Source of the DNA: Bacteroidia bacterium | GTDB lineage: Bacteria > Bacteroidota > Bacteroidia > Chitinophagales > Saprospiraceae | Direction of reading: 5' to 3' | Assembly: GCA_030432855.1 (NCBI GenBank) | Contig: JAUILM010000034.1 | Location: 1-16,096 of the forward strand | Length of the DNA stretch: 16,096 nt | Shown here: positions 6,948 to 15,117 of the stretch, one piece after another | Numbering within the stretch: position 1 is the stretch's first letter | Layout of the letters: each line of letters begins with the position of its first letter | Notes under the pieces: model-generated | What the model was told of the DNA's origin: nothing | The model's input: only the letters and a program-made list of their open reading frames with translations | Databases searched by the model: none | Made by a program: the position numbers and the translations under genes

Positions 6948-8903
6948 CTATCGAATGAGTGTAACATCACCTGCATAATGTCGACGCGAACCATCTGCCA
7001 GCCGCAATGTAACCCGATAGACATAGACACCAGGGGTCATCAACTCACTATTGGCAAATCCATTCCATCCCTGGTGTTCATTTTCTACATAGAAGAGAGA
7101 ACCGTTTTGGAAAAGACGCTGCCCCCACTTACTAAAGATTTGAAACTCCGTGATCTCATATTGTTCAAGACCTCTCACATAAAAGACGTCATTAATACCA
7201 TCTCCATTAGGCGAAAACGCATTGGGAATCCAGATGTAAATATTACGGTCCACGGTAAAAAAGATCTCATCACTTGCCACACAACCTGCTGCATCAGTCA
7301 CCTCTAACCTATATCCCATGTCGAAATAGGGCATCAATGAATTATCTGGACAATCATCACATGATGCAATACCACTTTCCTCGTCGTAAGACCATCGATA
7401 CTCATAGGGAGCAGTACCCATGATCCACGGGTCTACATTGAAACTATCTCCCAGAGTAAGCGCAGCACCTTCTCCCAATTCAACAGAGAGTGGCGGAGCA
7501 AATTCAACGGTGATAGAATCATATACTACATCGCAAGCCGTACGAGCTTCCACGGAATACACGCCTGGTTCCGTGACCTCATAGGTAAAACCTACAGATC
7601 CATCCTGCCAGGTATGTGTAGCGGTCTCCTGGCTACCAGAGAGGACTAGAGTGTCTCCTTCACACACCAAGACATTCTGGCTTTGAAGATCAACCGTCAG
7701 TGGAATAATCCTGATCTTCGTGGGATCTTCCAGTGGGATAGTGGTAGGATCATCTGATACGGTAAAACCACCTAGAGACTGTGGCAGATTTTCGATCCGC
7801 GCCTGATTTTCATAAACTCCTCCCAAATCGCGACCTAGCCGGACTTTCACCTGCAAACTATCAACACCCAGGGGGATGACCATATCATCAATGTACAGTT
7901 CATTTGGCAGTGTTCCTTCTCTCACCGTCCCGCTAAAGGGATTTCTGATGATTTCTACAATTTCAAATCCTTCGGGCATCACATCTTCAAACAAGATATT
8001 CTCTCGGGTAATCGCACTTGCATTGGCAATCGTAAAAGTGTAGACTACTTCCTGGCAAGGTGCTGCTTCTCGCACCGATACATCCTTTGTCAATTTGATG
8101 GTAAAAGGACAACTACATCCATCACTTCGATCAGCGGGATCTCCATTGGTACGTATCTGAAGTCTACCGGTGCCTTTGTCTATTGAGAACAAAGTATTCT
8201 GAGAGGTGCCACCCTGAGGTCGACCGTACCCATAAAGGTTTCCAAACGCATCAAAGAACAAAGTACCCAATGATGCAGCAATTTGCCCTGGAGGTCCTAC
8301 TGCTGTCGTCGTCCCATTCTGGATATCAATCTTTATCAGTCGGGCATTATTTCCATCGTAGCTGTAGCACTCCCCCGTGAAAGGATCAAATGCCATGTCA
8401 AAAAATAGAAATGAATTATTGTTAAGGGGGACAATAGTTGTGGGATAATCGGGTTCTCGCAAGTCAATAAAAACAAGGTTTAGATTTGAGCTACTAAATC
8501 CAACCTCATAGGGACTACCAGAAATCACGAGATAATTACCGTCTGGCGTACAGGCCCCAGCGTAATAGTTCATCCTGGGGAGTTCGCTAAGTACACGCAA
8601 TCTGGTTACCTGACCTGTGCCATCAATTCGCAGCAGGCTGGTCACCTCCTGATCAATCACATAAATGAAATTATCAGTGACACGGTAGCCCATCGCATTC
8701 AATTGATGTCCTGGACCAAATCCAGGTACCTGCTGGAAGGTAACTCGCTCCGTCACGGGATCAATCAGCACCCTTTGCAATTCATTATATGATCCGGGTC
8801 TTAACGTCAGGTAATAGTCACCCCGACATACAAAAGGTTCTTGTGCATAGCTATTCGCCACCGTAAGTAAGAATACCCAGAAAAGTGGAATAAATCTATT
8901 CAT
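6948..8903 (-). CDS. T9SS-secreted protein with type B C-terminal sorting domain (gliding-motility-associated C-terminal family)
   Basis: A 651-residue exported protein. The signal peptide is residues 1-20 (ends SYA, then QEPF). Residues about 25-255 look like a beta-propeller-type domain resembling DUF6923, with repeated statements of the IDPVTERVTF / FIDLREP / FDPFTGECYSYDG type. A short Cys pair (CSC, 263-265) leads to a DUF11-like beta-sandwich (about 268-400, EVVYTFTIANAS). Two Ig/PKD-like stretches follow: about 403-470 with CEGDTLVLSG, and 472-552. The C-terminus from 557 starts with IPNAFSPNGDGINDVF and contains FSKWGQRLF, GWNG, GVYVYRV and a final GDVTLIR, the hallmark of the CHU_C/type B sorting domain recognised by the T9SS. 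The protein should be released or anchored at the cell surface. The ligand is unknown; binding or adhesion is a guess. Confidence 0.9.
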   Translation of the reverse strand: MNRFIPLFWVFLLTVANSYAQEPFVCRGDYYLTLRPGSYNELQRVLIDPVTERVTFQQVPGFGPGHQLNAMGYRVTDNFIYVIDQEVTSLLRIDGTGQVTRLRVLSELPRMNYYAGACTPDGNYLVISGSPYEVGFSSSNLNLVFIDLREPDYPTTIVPLNNNSFLFFDMAFDPFTGECYSYDGNNARLIKIDIQNGTTTAVGPPGQIAASLGTLFFDAFGNLYGYGRPQGGTSQNTLFSIDKGTGRLQIRTNGDPADRSDGCSCPFTIKLTKDVSVREAAPCQEVVYTFTIANASAITRENILFEDVMPEGFEIVEIIRNPFSGTVREGTLPNELYIDDMVIPLGVDSLQVKVRLGRDLGGVYENQARIENLPQSLGGFTVSDDPTTIPLEDPTKIRIIPLTVDLQSQNVLVCEGDTLVLSGSQETATHTWQDGSVGFTYEVTEPGVYSVEARTACDVVYDSITVEFAPPLSVELGEGAALTLGDSFNVDPWIMGTAPYEYRWSYDEESGIASCDDCPDNSLMPYFDMGYRLEVTDAAGCVASDEIFFTVDRNIYIWIPNAFSPNGDGINDVFYVRGLEQYEITEFQIFSKWGQRLFQNGSLFYVENEHQGWNGFANSELMTPGVYVYRVTLRLADGSRRHYAGDVTLIR

Positions 8904-9032
8904 TCAAAAGCTTGCACTACGTCTTCAAGATATAATAAACACGGCTAAAGCCCTACTTGTTTCTAGTTAAATAAGATTTAATGTCACCGAACCAGTTTAA
9001 CAATTACCTGAACATGGAAATAATCGATTTTT

Positions 9033-9040
9033 TACCTTTA
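9033..9040 (+). promoter_or_regulatory. Possible -7 promoter element for the DUF4412-like gene
   Basis: TACCTTTA matches TAnnTTTG at all but the last position and ends 23 bases before the ATG at 9064. The spacing resembles the other promoter elements in this window, but the single mismatch and lack of a visible -33 box keep this tentative. The rest of the 160-base divergent gap (8904-9063) shows nothing else I recognise. Confidence 0.3.
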
Positions 9041-9063
9041 TGTGAAGCCTAAATTCAGACATA

Positions 9064-10008
9064 ATGCAAAATAGTATGAAGATCTACCTAATCCTTATCC
9101 TTGGAATTGCAATCGTAATACCTGCACAGGGACAAGGCTTGCTAAATCGAGTTCTCAAGAGATCAAAGGATAAGATAGAGCAAGGTGTCGAAGACATGCT
9201 CGTCGAAAAAGCCTCTGACGCTATCTCAAGGAAAATCTATCGGTCCATGTCGGATGCATTCGATAAAATGATCTATGATGCAGCAAAACAAGACAGTGTT
9301 TATCAGGCCAACTATGGGGACAGTGTAGCTATCAAATATGGACAACTGGCAGACAACTGGATGGCCAGGATGAATGAAGCCGTAGACTTACCGGATAGTT
9401 ATGCTTTTGACAGAACGCTTCTCATCGAAACTACCTCCGGAAAGGATGTCAATGAGATGAAAATGTACCTCTCATCAGGGAGTCCTTTATTGGGAATTGA
9501 GCAGGAAGAAGGATCCGATATACGATTGATCGTGATTGACACCGAGAAGGATGTGACCGTTCTATATATGACTGATAAAAAGGGTAAGAAAACGGCCCAG
9601 GCGATCCCCAACATGATGCGTTTTGCCGGAGCTATGGCCTCATCGTATCAGGCTGACAGCATGGATCATATGAATTACACTTTTGAATCTACTGGCAAGA
9701 CACGTCAGGTAGCCGGATACACTTGTCAGGAGTATTTAGGAGAATCTGAAGAATATGAAAGTACATTCTACATTACTGAAGAACTGGATGTCGACTGGAA
9801 AGAAGTATTTGGCGGGATGATCGAGCGGTTTGCCGGATCAACCTACGATAACAAAGCGTTGAATACCAATGGATTTATGTTGGAATCGCATAGTCAACAT
9901 AAGAAGAAAAAGAAGGACACTTCCAGCTGGATTACGAAAGAAGTAAAAAAAGAAGGTCCCACTATACTGAATGCCGACTATGAATTTGGAGGCATGTCCA
10001 CCTCATAA
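9064..10008 (+). CDS. Secreted protein with DUF4412-like domain
   Basis: A 314-residue protein of unknown function. A signal peptide covers about residues 5-24 (MKIYLILILG through PAQGQ); the second Met at codon 5 (9076) is an equally good start. Residues about 28-80 are helical and charged (RSKDKIEQGVEDMLVEKASD). From about 119 the protein fits the DUF4412 pattern of Bacteroidota exported proteins: MKMYLSSGSPLLG, a segment with VIDTEKDVTVLYM, then the typical AGYTCQEYLGE around residue 220 and a strand FYITEEL. A lysine run, KKKKK, lies at about 282-286. DUF4412 proteins are probably periplasmic or outer-membrane associated, but no activity is established. The SRPBCC gene starts 44 bases downstream on the same strand. 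Confidence 0.75.
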   Translation: MQNSMKIYLILILGIAIVIPAQGQGLLNRVLKRSKDKIEQGVEDMLVEKASDAISRKIYRSMSDAFDKMIYDAAKQDSVYQANYGDSVAIKYGQLADNWMARMNEAVDLPDSYAFDRTLLIETTSGKDVNEMKMYLSSGSPLLGIEQEEGSDIRLIVIDTEKDVTVLYMTDKKGKKTAQAIPNMMRFAGAMASSYQADSMDHMNYTFESTGKTRQVAGYTCQEYLGESEEYESTFYITEELDVDWKEVFGGMIERFAGSTYDNKALNTNGFMLESHSQHKKKKKDTSSWITKEVKKEGPTILNADYEFGGMSTS

Positions 10009-10052
10009 CTGTCTTTGTATCAAACAGCTCTTCTAATCAAAAACGAACGACC

Positions 10053-10574
10053 ATGATCTTACTGTATATCATCTTAGGCCTCCTAGTTCTCATAATAATT
10101 CTCAGCCTGGTGGCCCCAAAGTCCTACGAAGTTTACAGGACGGTGACTATTGACAAGCCTGTGGATGATGTTTTTAGTTACCTAAAGTTGTTGAAAAACC
10201 AGGATGACTGGTCTCCCTGGGCCCTAAAGGATCCTAATATGGCTAAATCATTTGAAGGGGTTGATGGCACTCCCGGGTTTGTGTCAAGATGGGAAGGCAA
10301 CAAGGAAGTTGGATCCGGAGAACAGGAGATTAAAAGTATCATTGAAAACAAGCGAATTGACAGCGAGCTGCGGTTTTTGAAACCATGGAAATCGACCTCA
10401 GACGCTTTCATGATCGTAACGCCGGAAGGTGAGGGTACAAAGGTAAAATGGGGATTCTCAGGTAAAGGTAAATTTCCCATGAATATCATGATGCTATTCA
10501 TGAGTATGGACAAAATGGTTGGTAAAGACTTTGAAGAGGGACTGAGTCGTCTAAAGGTAAAGCTGGAAAACTGA
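10053..10574 (+). CDS. SRPBCC-family (START/polyketide cyclase-like) protein with N-terminal membrane anchor
   Basis: A 173-residue protein. Residues 2-20 are one strongly hydrophobic helix and likely an anchor. Residues about 25-172 fit the SRPBCC fold: YEVYRTVTIDKPVDDVFSYL as first strand and helix, the DDWSPW motif (51-56) common in this family, a central strand region with EVGSGEQEI and RFLKPW, then TKVKWGFSG and a long amphipathic C-terminal helix (MSMDKMVGKDFEEGLSRLK). The fold forms a hydrophobic pocket for lipids or other small ligands; no ligand can be assigned. It lies between the DUF4412-like gene and rarA with 44-base gaps on both sides. TGTCTTTG at 10010-10017 is a one-mismatch version of the -7 element 35 bases before the ATG. 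Confidence 0.82.
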   Translation: MILLYIILGLLVLIIILSLVAPKSYEVYRTVTIDKPVDDVFSYLKLLKNQDDWSPWALKDPNMAKSFEGVDGTPGFVSRWEGNKEVGSGEQEIKSIIENKRIDSELRFLKPWKSTSDAFMIVTPEGEGTKVKWGFSGKGKFPMNIMMLFMSMDKMVGKDFEEGLSRLKVKLEN

Positions 10575-10618
10575 ATGATTAAGCTCCTACCAATTATCCA
10601 ACAGATAAGTTTTTTCGC

Positions 10619-11893
10619 ATGATTCCACTCGCCGAACGCATGCGGCCCAAGGATCTGGATCACTACATAGGGCAGGATCATATAGTGGGTCCTGGCACTG
10701 TCATTAGAAATGCGATCAAGAAAGGCCAGGTGCACTCCTTCATCATGTGGGGACCTCCCGGTGTGGGAAAGACCACTTTGGCAAAGATTATTGCCAATGC
10801 ATTTAACCGACCCTTCTTCGAACTAAGTGCCATCAATGCGGGTGTGAAAGATATACGAGAAGCCATTAGTAGTGCGAAGAGGCAGCAGTTTTTTGATACT
10901 CCAAGTCCCGTCCTGTTCATTGATGAGATTCATCGATTCTCAAAATCTCAGCAGGACGCACTATTAGGTGCTGTGGAGCAAGGAATTGTCACATTGATAG
11001 GAGCCACAACCGAGAATCCATCCTTTGAGGTGATCTCGGCTTTGCTCTCCCGATGCCAGGTTTACGTTCTTGAACCACTCACTTTTGACCAACTAAAACA
11101 GATCATTGATCTGGCGGTACAAGAAGATGAGAGTCTGAGCAGAAAGGATATTAAGGTACTCGAGTACGATATGCTGATACGCTACTCGGGCGGTGATGCC
11201 AGAAAGCTGCTGAATGCATTGGAGATTGTAGTGGCTTCTGCCGAAAGCGATGTCCCAGTTGAAATCACCAATGAAATGGTGGAGGAAGTCATCCAGCAGA
11301 ATTTGGTCATGTATGACAAATCGGGAGAACAACATTATGACATGGCATCGGCTTTCATAAAATCGATCCGTGGCAGTGACCCGAACGCGGCTGTGTATTG
11401 GCTTGCCCGTATGATTGAGGGAGGTGAGGATGAAAAATTTATTTGTCGACGTATGATTATCTCGGCTTCAGAAGATATTGGGCTGGCAAATCCAAACGCA
11501 CTTCTTATGGCTAATCAGTGTATGAGTGCAGTCCAGGCTGTGGGATTTCCGGAAGCCCGAATCATACTCTCTCAGACCGCCATTTATCTCGCTACTTCTC
11601 AAAAAAGTAATAGTGCCTATATGGCCATCAACGAAGCGCAAAATCAGGTTCGCAATACTGGCAACCTGCCCGTGCCTTTACATCTAAGAAATGCTCCTAC
11701 AAAGCTGATGAAGCAATTAGACTACGGTAAGAACTACAAGTATGCTCATGATTTCGATCAGAACTTCACGGATCAGAATTACCTGCCAAAAAATATCGAG
11801 GGTCTCAAGTTATATGATCCTCAATCCAATGCATCAGAAGACAAGATCAGAGGAAGGCTTCGCAATCAATGGGGAAAACGATACGGTTACTAA
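10619..11893 (+). CDS. rarA: Replication-associated recombination protein RarA (MgsA/WRNIP1-type AAA+ ATPase)
   Basis: A 424-residue AAA+ ATPase related to clamp loaders that acts at stalled replication forks and interacts with single-strand binding protein in characterised relatives. The protein starts with PLAERMRPKDLDHYIGQ, typical of the family. It shows Walker A GPPGVGKT (45-52), Walker B LFIDEIHRF (99-107), sensor 1 GATTENPSF (128-136) and the arginine finger in LLSRC (R145). The C-terminal part (about 250-424) contains the family-specific stretches HYDMASAFIKSIRGSDPNAA, YWLARMIEGGEDEKFICRRM and SEDIGLANPNAL, followed by the tetramerisation region, so it is full length. ATG at 10619 is used; it lies 44 bases after the SRPBCC gene, with no Shine-Dalgarno sequence, as elsewhere in this window. 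Confidence 0.95.
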   Translation: MIPLAERMRPKDLDHYIGQDHIVGPGTVIRNAIKKGQVHSFIMWGPPGVGKTTLAKIIANAFNRPFFELSAINAGVKDIREAISSAKRQQFFDTPSPVLFIDEIHRFSKSQQDALLGAVEQGIVTLIGATTENPSFEVISALLSRCQVYVLEPLTFDQLKQIIDLAVQEDESLSRKDIKVLEYDMLIRYSGGDARKLLNALEIVVASAESDVPVEITNEMVEEVIQQNLVMYDKSGEQHYDMASAFIKSIRGSDPNAAVYWLARMIEGGEDEKFICRRMIISASEDIGLANPNALLMANQCMSAVQAVGFPEARIILSQTAIYLATSQKSNSAYMAINEAQNQVRNTGNLPVPLHLRNAPTKLMKQLDYGKNYKYAHDFDQNFTDQNYLPKNIEGLKLYDPQSNASEDKIRGRLRNQWGKRYGY

Positions 11894-11957
11894 ATCTGGA
11901 TAATTTCATTGTGCCCGATTGTGAACAAATGGAGTCTTACAAGTGTACTTAATAGCG

Positions 11958-11965
11958 TAACTTTA
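11958..11965 (+). promoter_or_regulatory. Possible -7 promoter element for the acyl-CoA dehydrogenase gene
   Basis: TAACTTTA differs from TAnnTTTG only at the last base and ends 37 bases before the ATG at 12003. It is the best promoter candidate in the 109-base gap behind rarA. No terminator for rarA is visible in that gap. Confidence 0.3.
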
Positions 11966-12002
11966 CGTCCTTAATTAGTAGTTAAAGGTATCAGGCTGAC
12001 AT

Positions 12003-13142
12003 ATGAATGTAGACACCACTGAAAATGTGAGGATCATCCGGGAGAGTGTTAGGGATTTTGTAGAAAAGCACATTAGACCCAATGTAATGAAGTGGGACGA
12101 AGAGCAACATTTCCCAAAAGATGTGTTGCAGGAGATGGGGAAACTGGGTTTTCTCGGTGTACTGGTTCCTATTCAATATAATGGTGCAGGCCTCGGATAT
12201 CAGGAATATGTGACCGTCATCGAAGAGGTAAGTAAAGTGTGTGGGTCCATTGGGCTTTCAGTAGCAGCCCACAATTCTCTGTGCACCGGGCACGTAATGC
12301 AGTTTGGTAATGAAGAGCAGAAGTTAGAGTACCTGACTAAGTTGGCTACCGGAGAATATATTGGCGCCTGGGGTCTTACAGAACCCAATACAGGTAGTGA
12401 TGCCATGCGGATGCGGTGTGTCGCAAAAAGAGAGGGAGATCATTTCGTACTCAATGGCACCAAATCATGGATTACCCACGGAAAATCAGGTGATGTTGCG
12501 GTCGTAATAGCCCGGACCGGAGATCTGCTGGACAGTCGTGGAATGACTGCTTTCCTCATTCCTTTTGGTACACCCGGTTTCACTTCCGGAAAGAAAGAGA
12601 ATAAGTTGGGAATGAGAGCTTCTGAAACGGCAGAATTGATTTTTGACAACTGTCGAATCCATGAGTCACAGATTTTAGGTCAGGAAGGAGAAGGCTTTAT
12701 CCAGGCCATGAAGGTATTGGATGGAGGAAGGATATCTATTGCGGCACTCTCACTGGGCATCGCCAAAGGATCCTATGAGTGCTCTGTTGAATATGCCAAG
12801 GTACGTGAGCAATTTGGTAAACCGATTGGTCAGTTTCAGGGTATAGGCTTCAAACTTGCTGATATGGCAACTCAGATTCAGGCAGCTGAGTTGTTGACAC
12901 GAAAAGCTGCTCATCTTAAGGACAATGGAGACTCAGTAACCAAGGAGTCGGCTATGGCCAAGCTTTTTGCGTCTGAATTGGCTGTGCGTTGTGCAAATGA
13001 TGCGGTGCAAATACACGGTGGAAACGGATATACTAAAGAGTTTCCTGCCGAGAAATTCTACCGGGATGCAAAACTGTGTACCATCGGTGAAGGAACTTCT
13101 GAAATCCAGAAGTTGGTGATCAGCCGGGAAATATTAAAATAG
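12003..13142 (+). CDS. Acyl-CoA dehydrogenase (short/medium-chain type)
   Basis: A 379-residue FAD enzyme that oxidises acyl-CoA to trans-2-enoyl-CoA and passes electrons to electron-transfer flavoprotein. It acts in beta-oxidation or branched-chain amino acid breakdown; the chain specificity is not certain. Seen: the N-terminal helical domain with GFLGVLVP, the FAD/substrate signature WGLTEPNTGSDA (123-134), NGTKSWITHG (151-160), the C-terminal helical domain with REQFGKPIGQFQGI, and QIHGGNGYTKEFPAEKFYRDAK. The catalytic base is E363 in GEGTSEIQ, the position used by short- and medium-chain enzymes (isovaleryl-CoA and long-chain enzymes place it elsewhere). Length is normal. No ETF, thiolase or other beta-oxidation gene is adjacent, so it stands alone here. 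Confidence 0.94.
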   Translation: MNVDTTENVRIIRESVRDFVEKHIRPNVMKWDEEQHFPKDVLQEMGKLGFLGVLVPIQYNGAGLGYQEYVTVIEEVSKVCGSIGLSVAAHNSLCTGHVMQFGNEEQKLEYLTKLATGEYIGAWGLTEPNTGSDAMRMRCVAKREGDHFVLNGTKSWITHGKSGDVAVVIARTGDLLDSRGMTAFLIPFGTPGFTSGKKENKLGMRASETAELIFDNCRIHESQILGQEGEGFIQAMKVLDGGRISIAALSLGIAKGSYECSVEYAKVREQFGKPIGQFQGIGFKLADMATQIQAAELLTRKAAHLKDNGDSVTKESAMAKLFASELAVRCANDAVQIHGGNGYTKEFPAEKFYRDAKLCTIGEGTSEIQKLVISREILK

Positions 13143-13190
13143 AGTACTTCCTCTCCCCTCTTTTATCCCTCAATTGAGTATATTCTTTGC

Positions 13191-13547
13191 ATGAAACGTC
13201 TCTGCCTTCAATGCAGCATCGAGTTGGTGGGTAGACGGGACAAGAAATTCTGCTCCGACTATTGTCGAAACACCTACAACAACCAACTCAACAGTGATTC
13301 TTCTAACCTGATGCGAAGGATCAATAATATCTTACGTAAGAACCGGCGCATACTGGCGAAACTTAACAAATCCGGTAAAACCAAGCTGCCAAGAAACAAA
13401 TTGGTAGATGAAGGTTTCAACTTTCAGTATTTCACAAATACATATACCACTAAAGGAGGAAAGGTCTATCATTTCTGTTATGACCAGGGATACATCAACC
13501 TCGAAAATGAATATTATATGCTAGTCGAAAGACAGGAATATGTGTGA
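13191..13547 (+). CDS. Small conserved protein with four-cysteine zinc-finger-like N-terminus
   Basis: A 118-residue protein. The N-terminus has C5-x2-C8 and C21-x3-C25 in CLQCSIELVGRRDKKFCSDYC, a likely zinc site similar to small zinc-ribbon families such as DUF2116. Next come RNTYNNQ, a basic helix (about 37-60) with MRRINNILRKNRRIL, and a C-terminal segment of alternating strands (GFNFQYFTNTYTTKGGKVYHFCYDQGY) ending in EYV. I recall close relatives as uncharacterised proteins in Flavobacteriia and other Bacteroidota. The basic helix next to a zinc finger suggests nucleic-acid binding, which is inference. It lies 48 bases after the acyl-CoA dehydrogenase gene and converges on the photolyase gene. 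Confidence 0.8.
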   Translation: MKRLCLQCSIELVGRRDKKFCSDYCRNTYNNQLNSDSSNLMRRINNILRKNRRILAKLNKSGKTKLPRNKLVDEGFNFQYFTNTYTTKGGKVYHFCYDQGYINLENEYYMLVERQEYV

Positions 13548-13616
13548 ACCGGGAAGCAGATATACCTCGGATAAAAGTTGTAGCTACGATTGATTAAAGT
13601 CCTCGACTGACATGCT

Positions 13617-14972
13617 TTAGTTCTGACAGAGCTCATGCAATCTATTTATTTCAGAAAGTGGCATATCACTATACTTACTTGCCCAACTCTTAATGAATTC
13701 TCCTCGGGGATCGAGGATCTTGGCCTGCGATGCGATGTTGAAAGTAACTTCCTTCCGCACATCACTGCCGATCCCGGCGATGGCATTCCAATTTCCATAA
13801 TTACTGCAGGGATCATAATCCAGGAGCCTGGATTCAAAATAGGATGCCCCCATCTGCCAATTGAGATGCATATCATTAACCAGGTACGTACCAACAAGCT
13901 CTCGCGCACGACCTGACAAGAAACCGGTCTGATTTAACTGCTGCATGCAGGCATCTACCAAAGGTACTCCGGTTGTTCCATTCGCCCAGTGCATAAATTG
14001 CTTCATATCTGATTGCAAGTCTCGACGCACTGTACCACGAATACCACCTAGTAGAAAAATCGAGTTGCCATGCTTCTTGCCCATGAGACGAAAGTAGTCC
14101 CGCCAAAGCAACTCAATAAAGATAGAATACGCTCCAGACTCATCTCTCGTTCGTTTCTTGTACTGTTCCAGAGCCTGATAGACCATCTTGGGTGAAATGC
14201 ACCCATGAGCCAGCCAGGGACTAAGTCGAGAACTCATTTCTTTCTCAAGAAAGGCTCCCCTTGAGGCAGAATACTGACGAATTGAATCTTCTTCAACAAA
14301 CGCTTCGAGCCTTTCTTTTCCAATTTGCTCCCCTCCCACAAAAAAGTCATCATCACGGATAGGTTCATACTTACTATCCAGAGTCAAATCTTCTACCTCA
14401 GGTATGATTCCACGATCAATGTCACTCATGAGTGGGGGAAGACTATCCGGAGTTGCCAAAGGGGTTCGGATAGGCACATACCGTTCCACCTCTTTTCTAA
14501 ATTGATTGAAATGGTCTGGAGTATGTGTGATCGGAAAAGGTAGATCCTGGGTATAATAGAGCATTTTTCCTCTCGAAAACCGCATCTCCTGTCCTATAGT
14601 CCATAGCTCCTTTTCTAGGGCATCCTGTACGCGCACTTCATCCCGGGTACGTTCTCTGTTACAAAACACCCAACTTGTCTTGTACTGATCAGCAATTTTG
14701 AAGATCTCTTGTTCCGGATATCCTACCCGGACGATCAGATCAGACCCCAAAGCCCTCAACGACTTTCGTAGACTATGGACACATTCTGAAAGAAAGCGCG
14801 CACGGTGCCAGCCCTGTCTGCTAAACCCAAACCTGGTAGTTGCTTTAGTAATGCGAGGATCAAAGACGAAAACGGGAAGTATCTCATCTGATGCCTGTAA
14901 AGCATCTGTCAAGGCCTCATTGTCCTCCAATCTAAGATCAAGTCGAAACCAGACAATCGAGCGGTTCTTCAT
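13617..14972 (-). CDS. DASH-type cryptochrome / photolyase-family flavoprotein
   Basis: A 451-residue protein of the photolyase/cryptochrome family. The N-terminal alpha/beta antenna domain (about 4-165) begins IVWFRLDLRLEDNEAL. The C-terminal FAD domain (about 215-432) has LSPWLAHGCISP, IELLWRDYF (E287, equivalent to the catalytic Glu of CPD photolyase), GTTGVPLVDA and DYDPCSNYGNWN, the last being DASH-like. N391 would face FAD N5. DASH proteins repair cyclobutane dimers mainly in single-stranded DNA under blue light. Three residues look unusual by my alignment: the outer Trp of the electron-transfer triad is L319 (W372 and W395 are kept), the usual SNR is SGR (G354), and the usual NWNY is NWNA (A397). 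Repair activity is therefore less certain than family membership. ATG at 14972; no adjacent light-regulated gene is seen. Confidence 0.88.
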   Translation of the reverse strand: MKNRSIVWFRLDLRLEDNEALTDALQASDEILPVFVFDPRITKATTRFGFSRQGWHRARFLSECVHSLRKSLRALGSDLIVRVGYPEQEIFKIADQYKTSWVFCNRERTRDEVRVQDALEKELWTIGQEMRFSRGKMLYYTQDLPFPITHTPDHFNQFRKEVERYVPIRTPLATPDSLPPLMSDIDRGIIPEVEDLTLDSKYEPIRDDDFFVGGEQIGKERLEAFVEEDSIRQYSASRGAFLEKEMSSRLSPWLAHGCISPKMVYQALEQYKKRTRDESGAYSIFIELLWRDYFRLMGKKHGNSIFLLGGIRGTVRRDLQSDMKQFMHWANGTTGVPLVDACMQQLNQTGFLSGRARELVGTYLVNDMHLNWQMGASYFESRLLDYDPCSNYGNWNAIAGIGSDVRKEVTFNIASQAKILDPRGEFIKSWASKYSDMPLSEINRLHELCQN

Positions 14973-15117
14973 AATACAAGAATGAATTAGAGCTAAAACA
15001 CTTTAGACAGTATGGGTATGAACAACTATCTAAGTCTTACCTTAGCTACCTCAAAATTAAGAAACATTGAGGACCCTGATTTTGTTGATTTTCTGATGAT
15101 TTGACATTGACTGTATT

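Noticed and set aside
6888..7307. Open frame on the plus strand opposite the T9SS cargo gene
   Set aside because: It lies antisense to a clearly coding, domain-bearing gene and its translation shows no recognisable pattern.
9064..11893. The DUF4412-like, SRPBCC and rarA genes as a functional operon or defence-like system
   Set aside because: Same strand and short gaps allow cotranscription, but the products (secreted, membrane-anchored, fork ATPase) share no evident function, and no defence-type effector or sensor is present.
13179..13190. TATATTCTTTGC just before the four-cysteine protein as a -7 promoter element
   Set aside because: The spacing does not fit TAnnTTTG, and a transcript starting there would begin inside the coding region.
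15030..15045. Inverted repeat CTAAG/CTTAG in the gap before the lipoprotein gene
   Set aside because: A 5-base stem with a 6-base loop and no T-run is too weak to call a terminator or operator.
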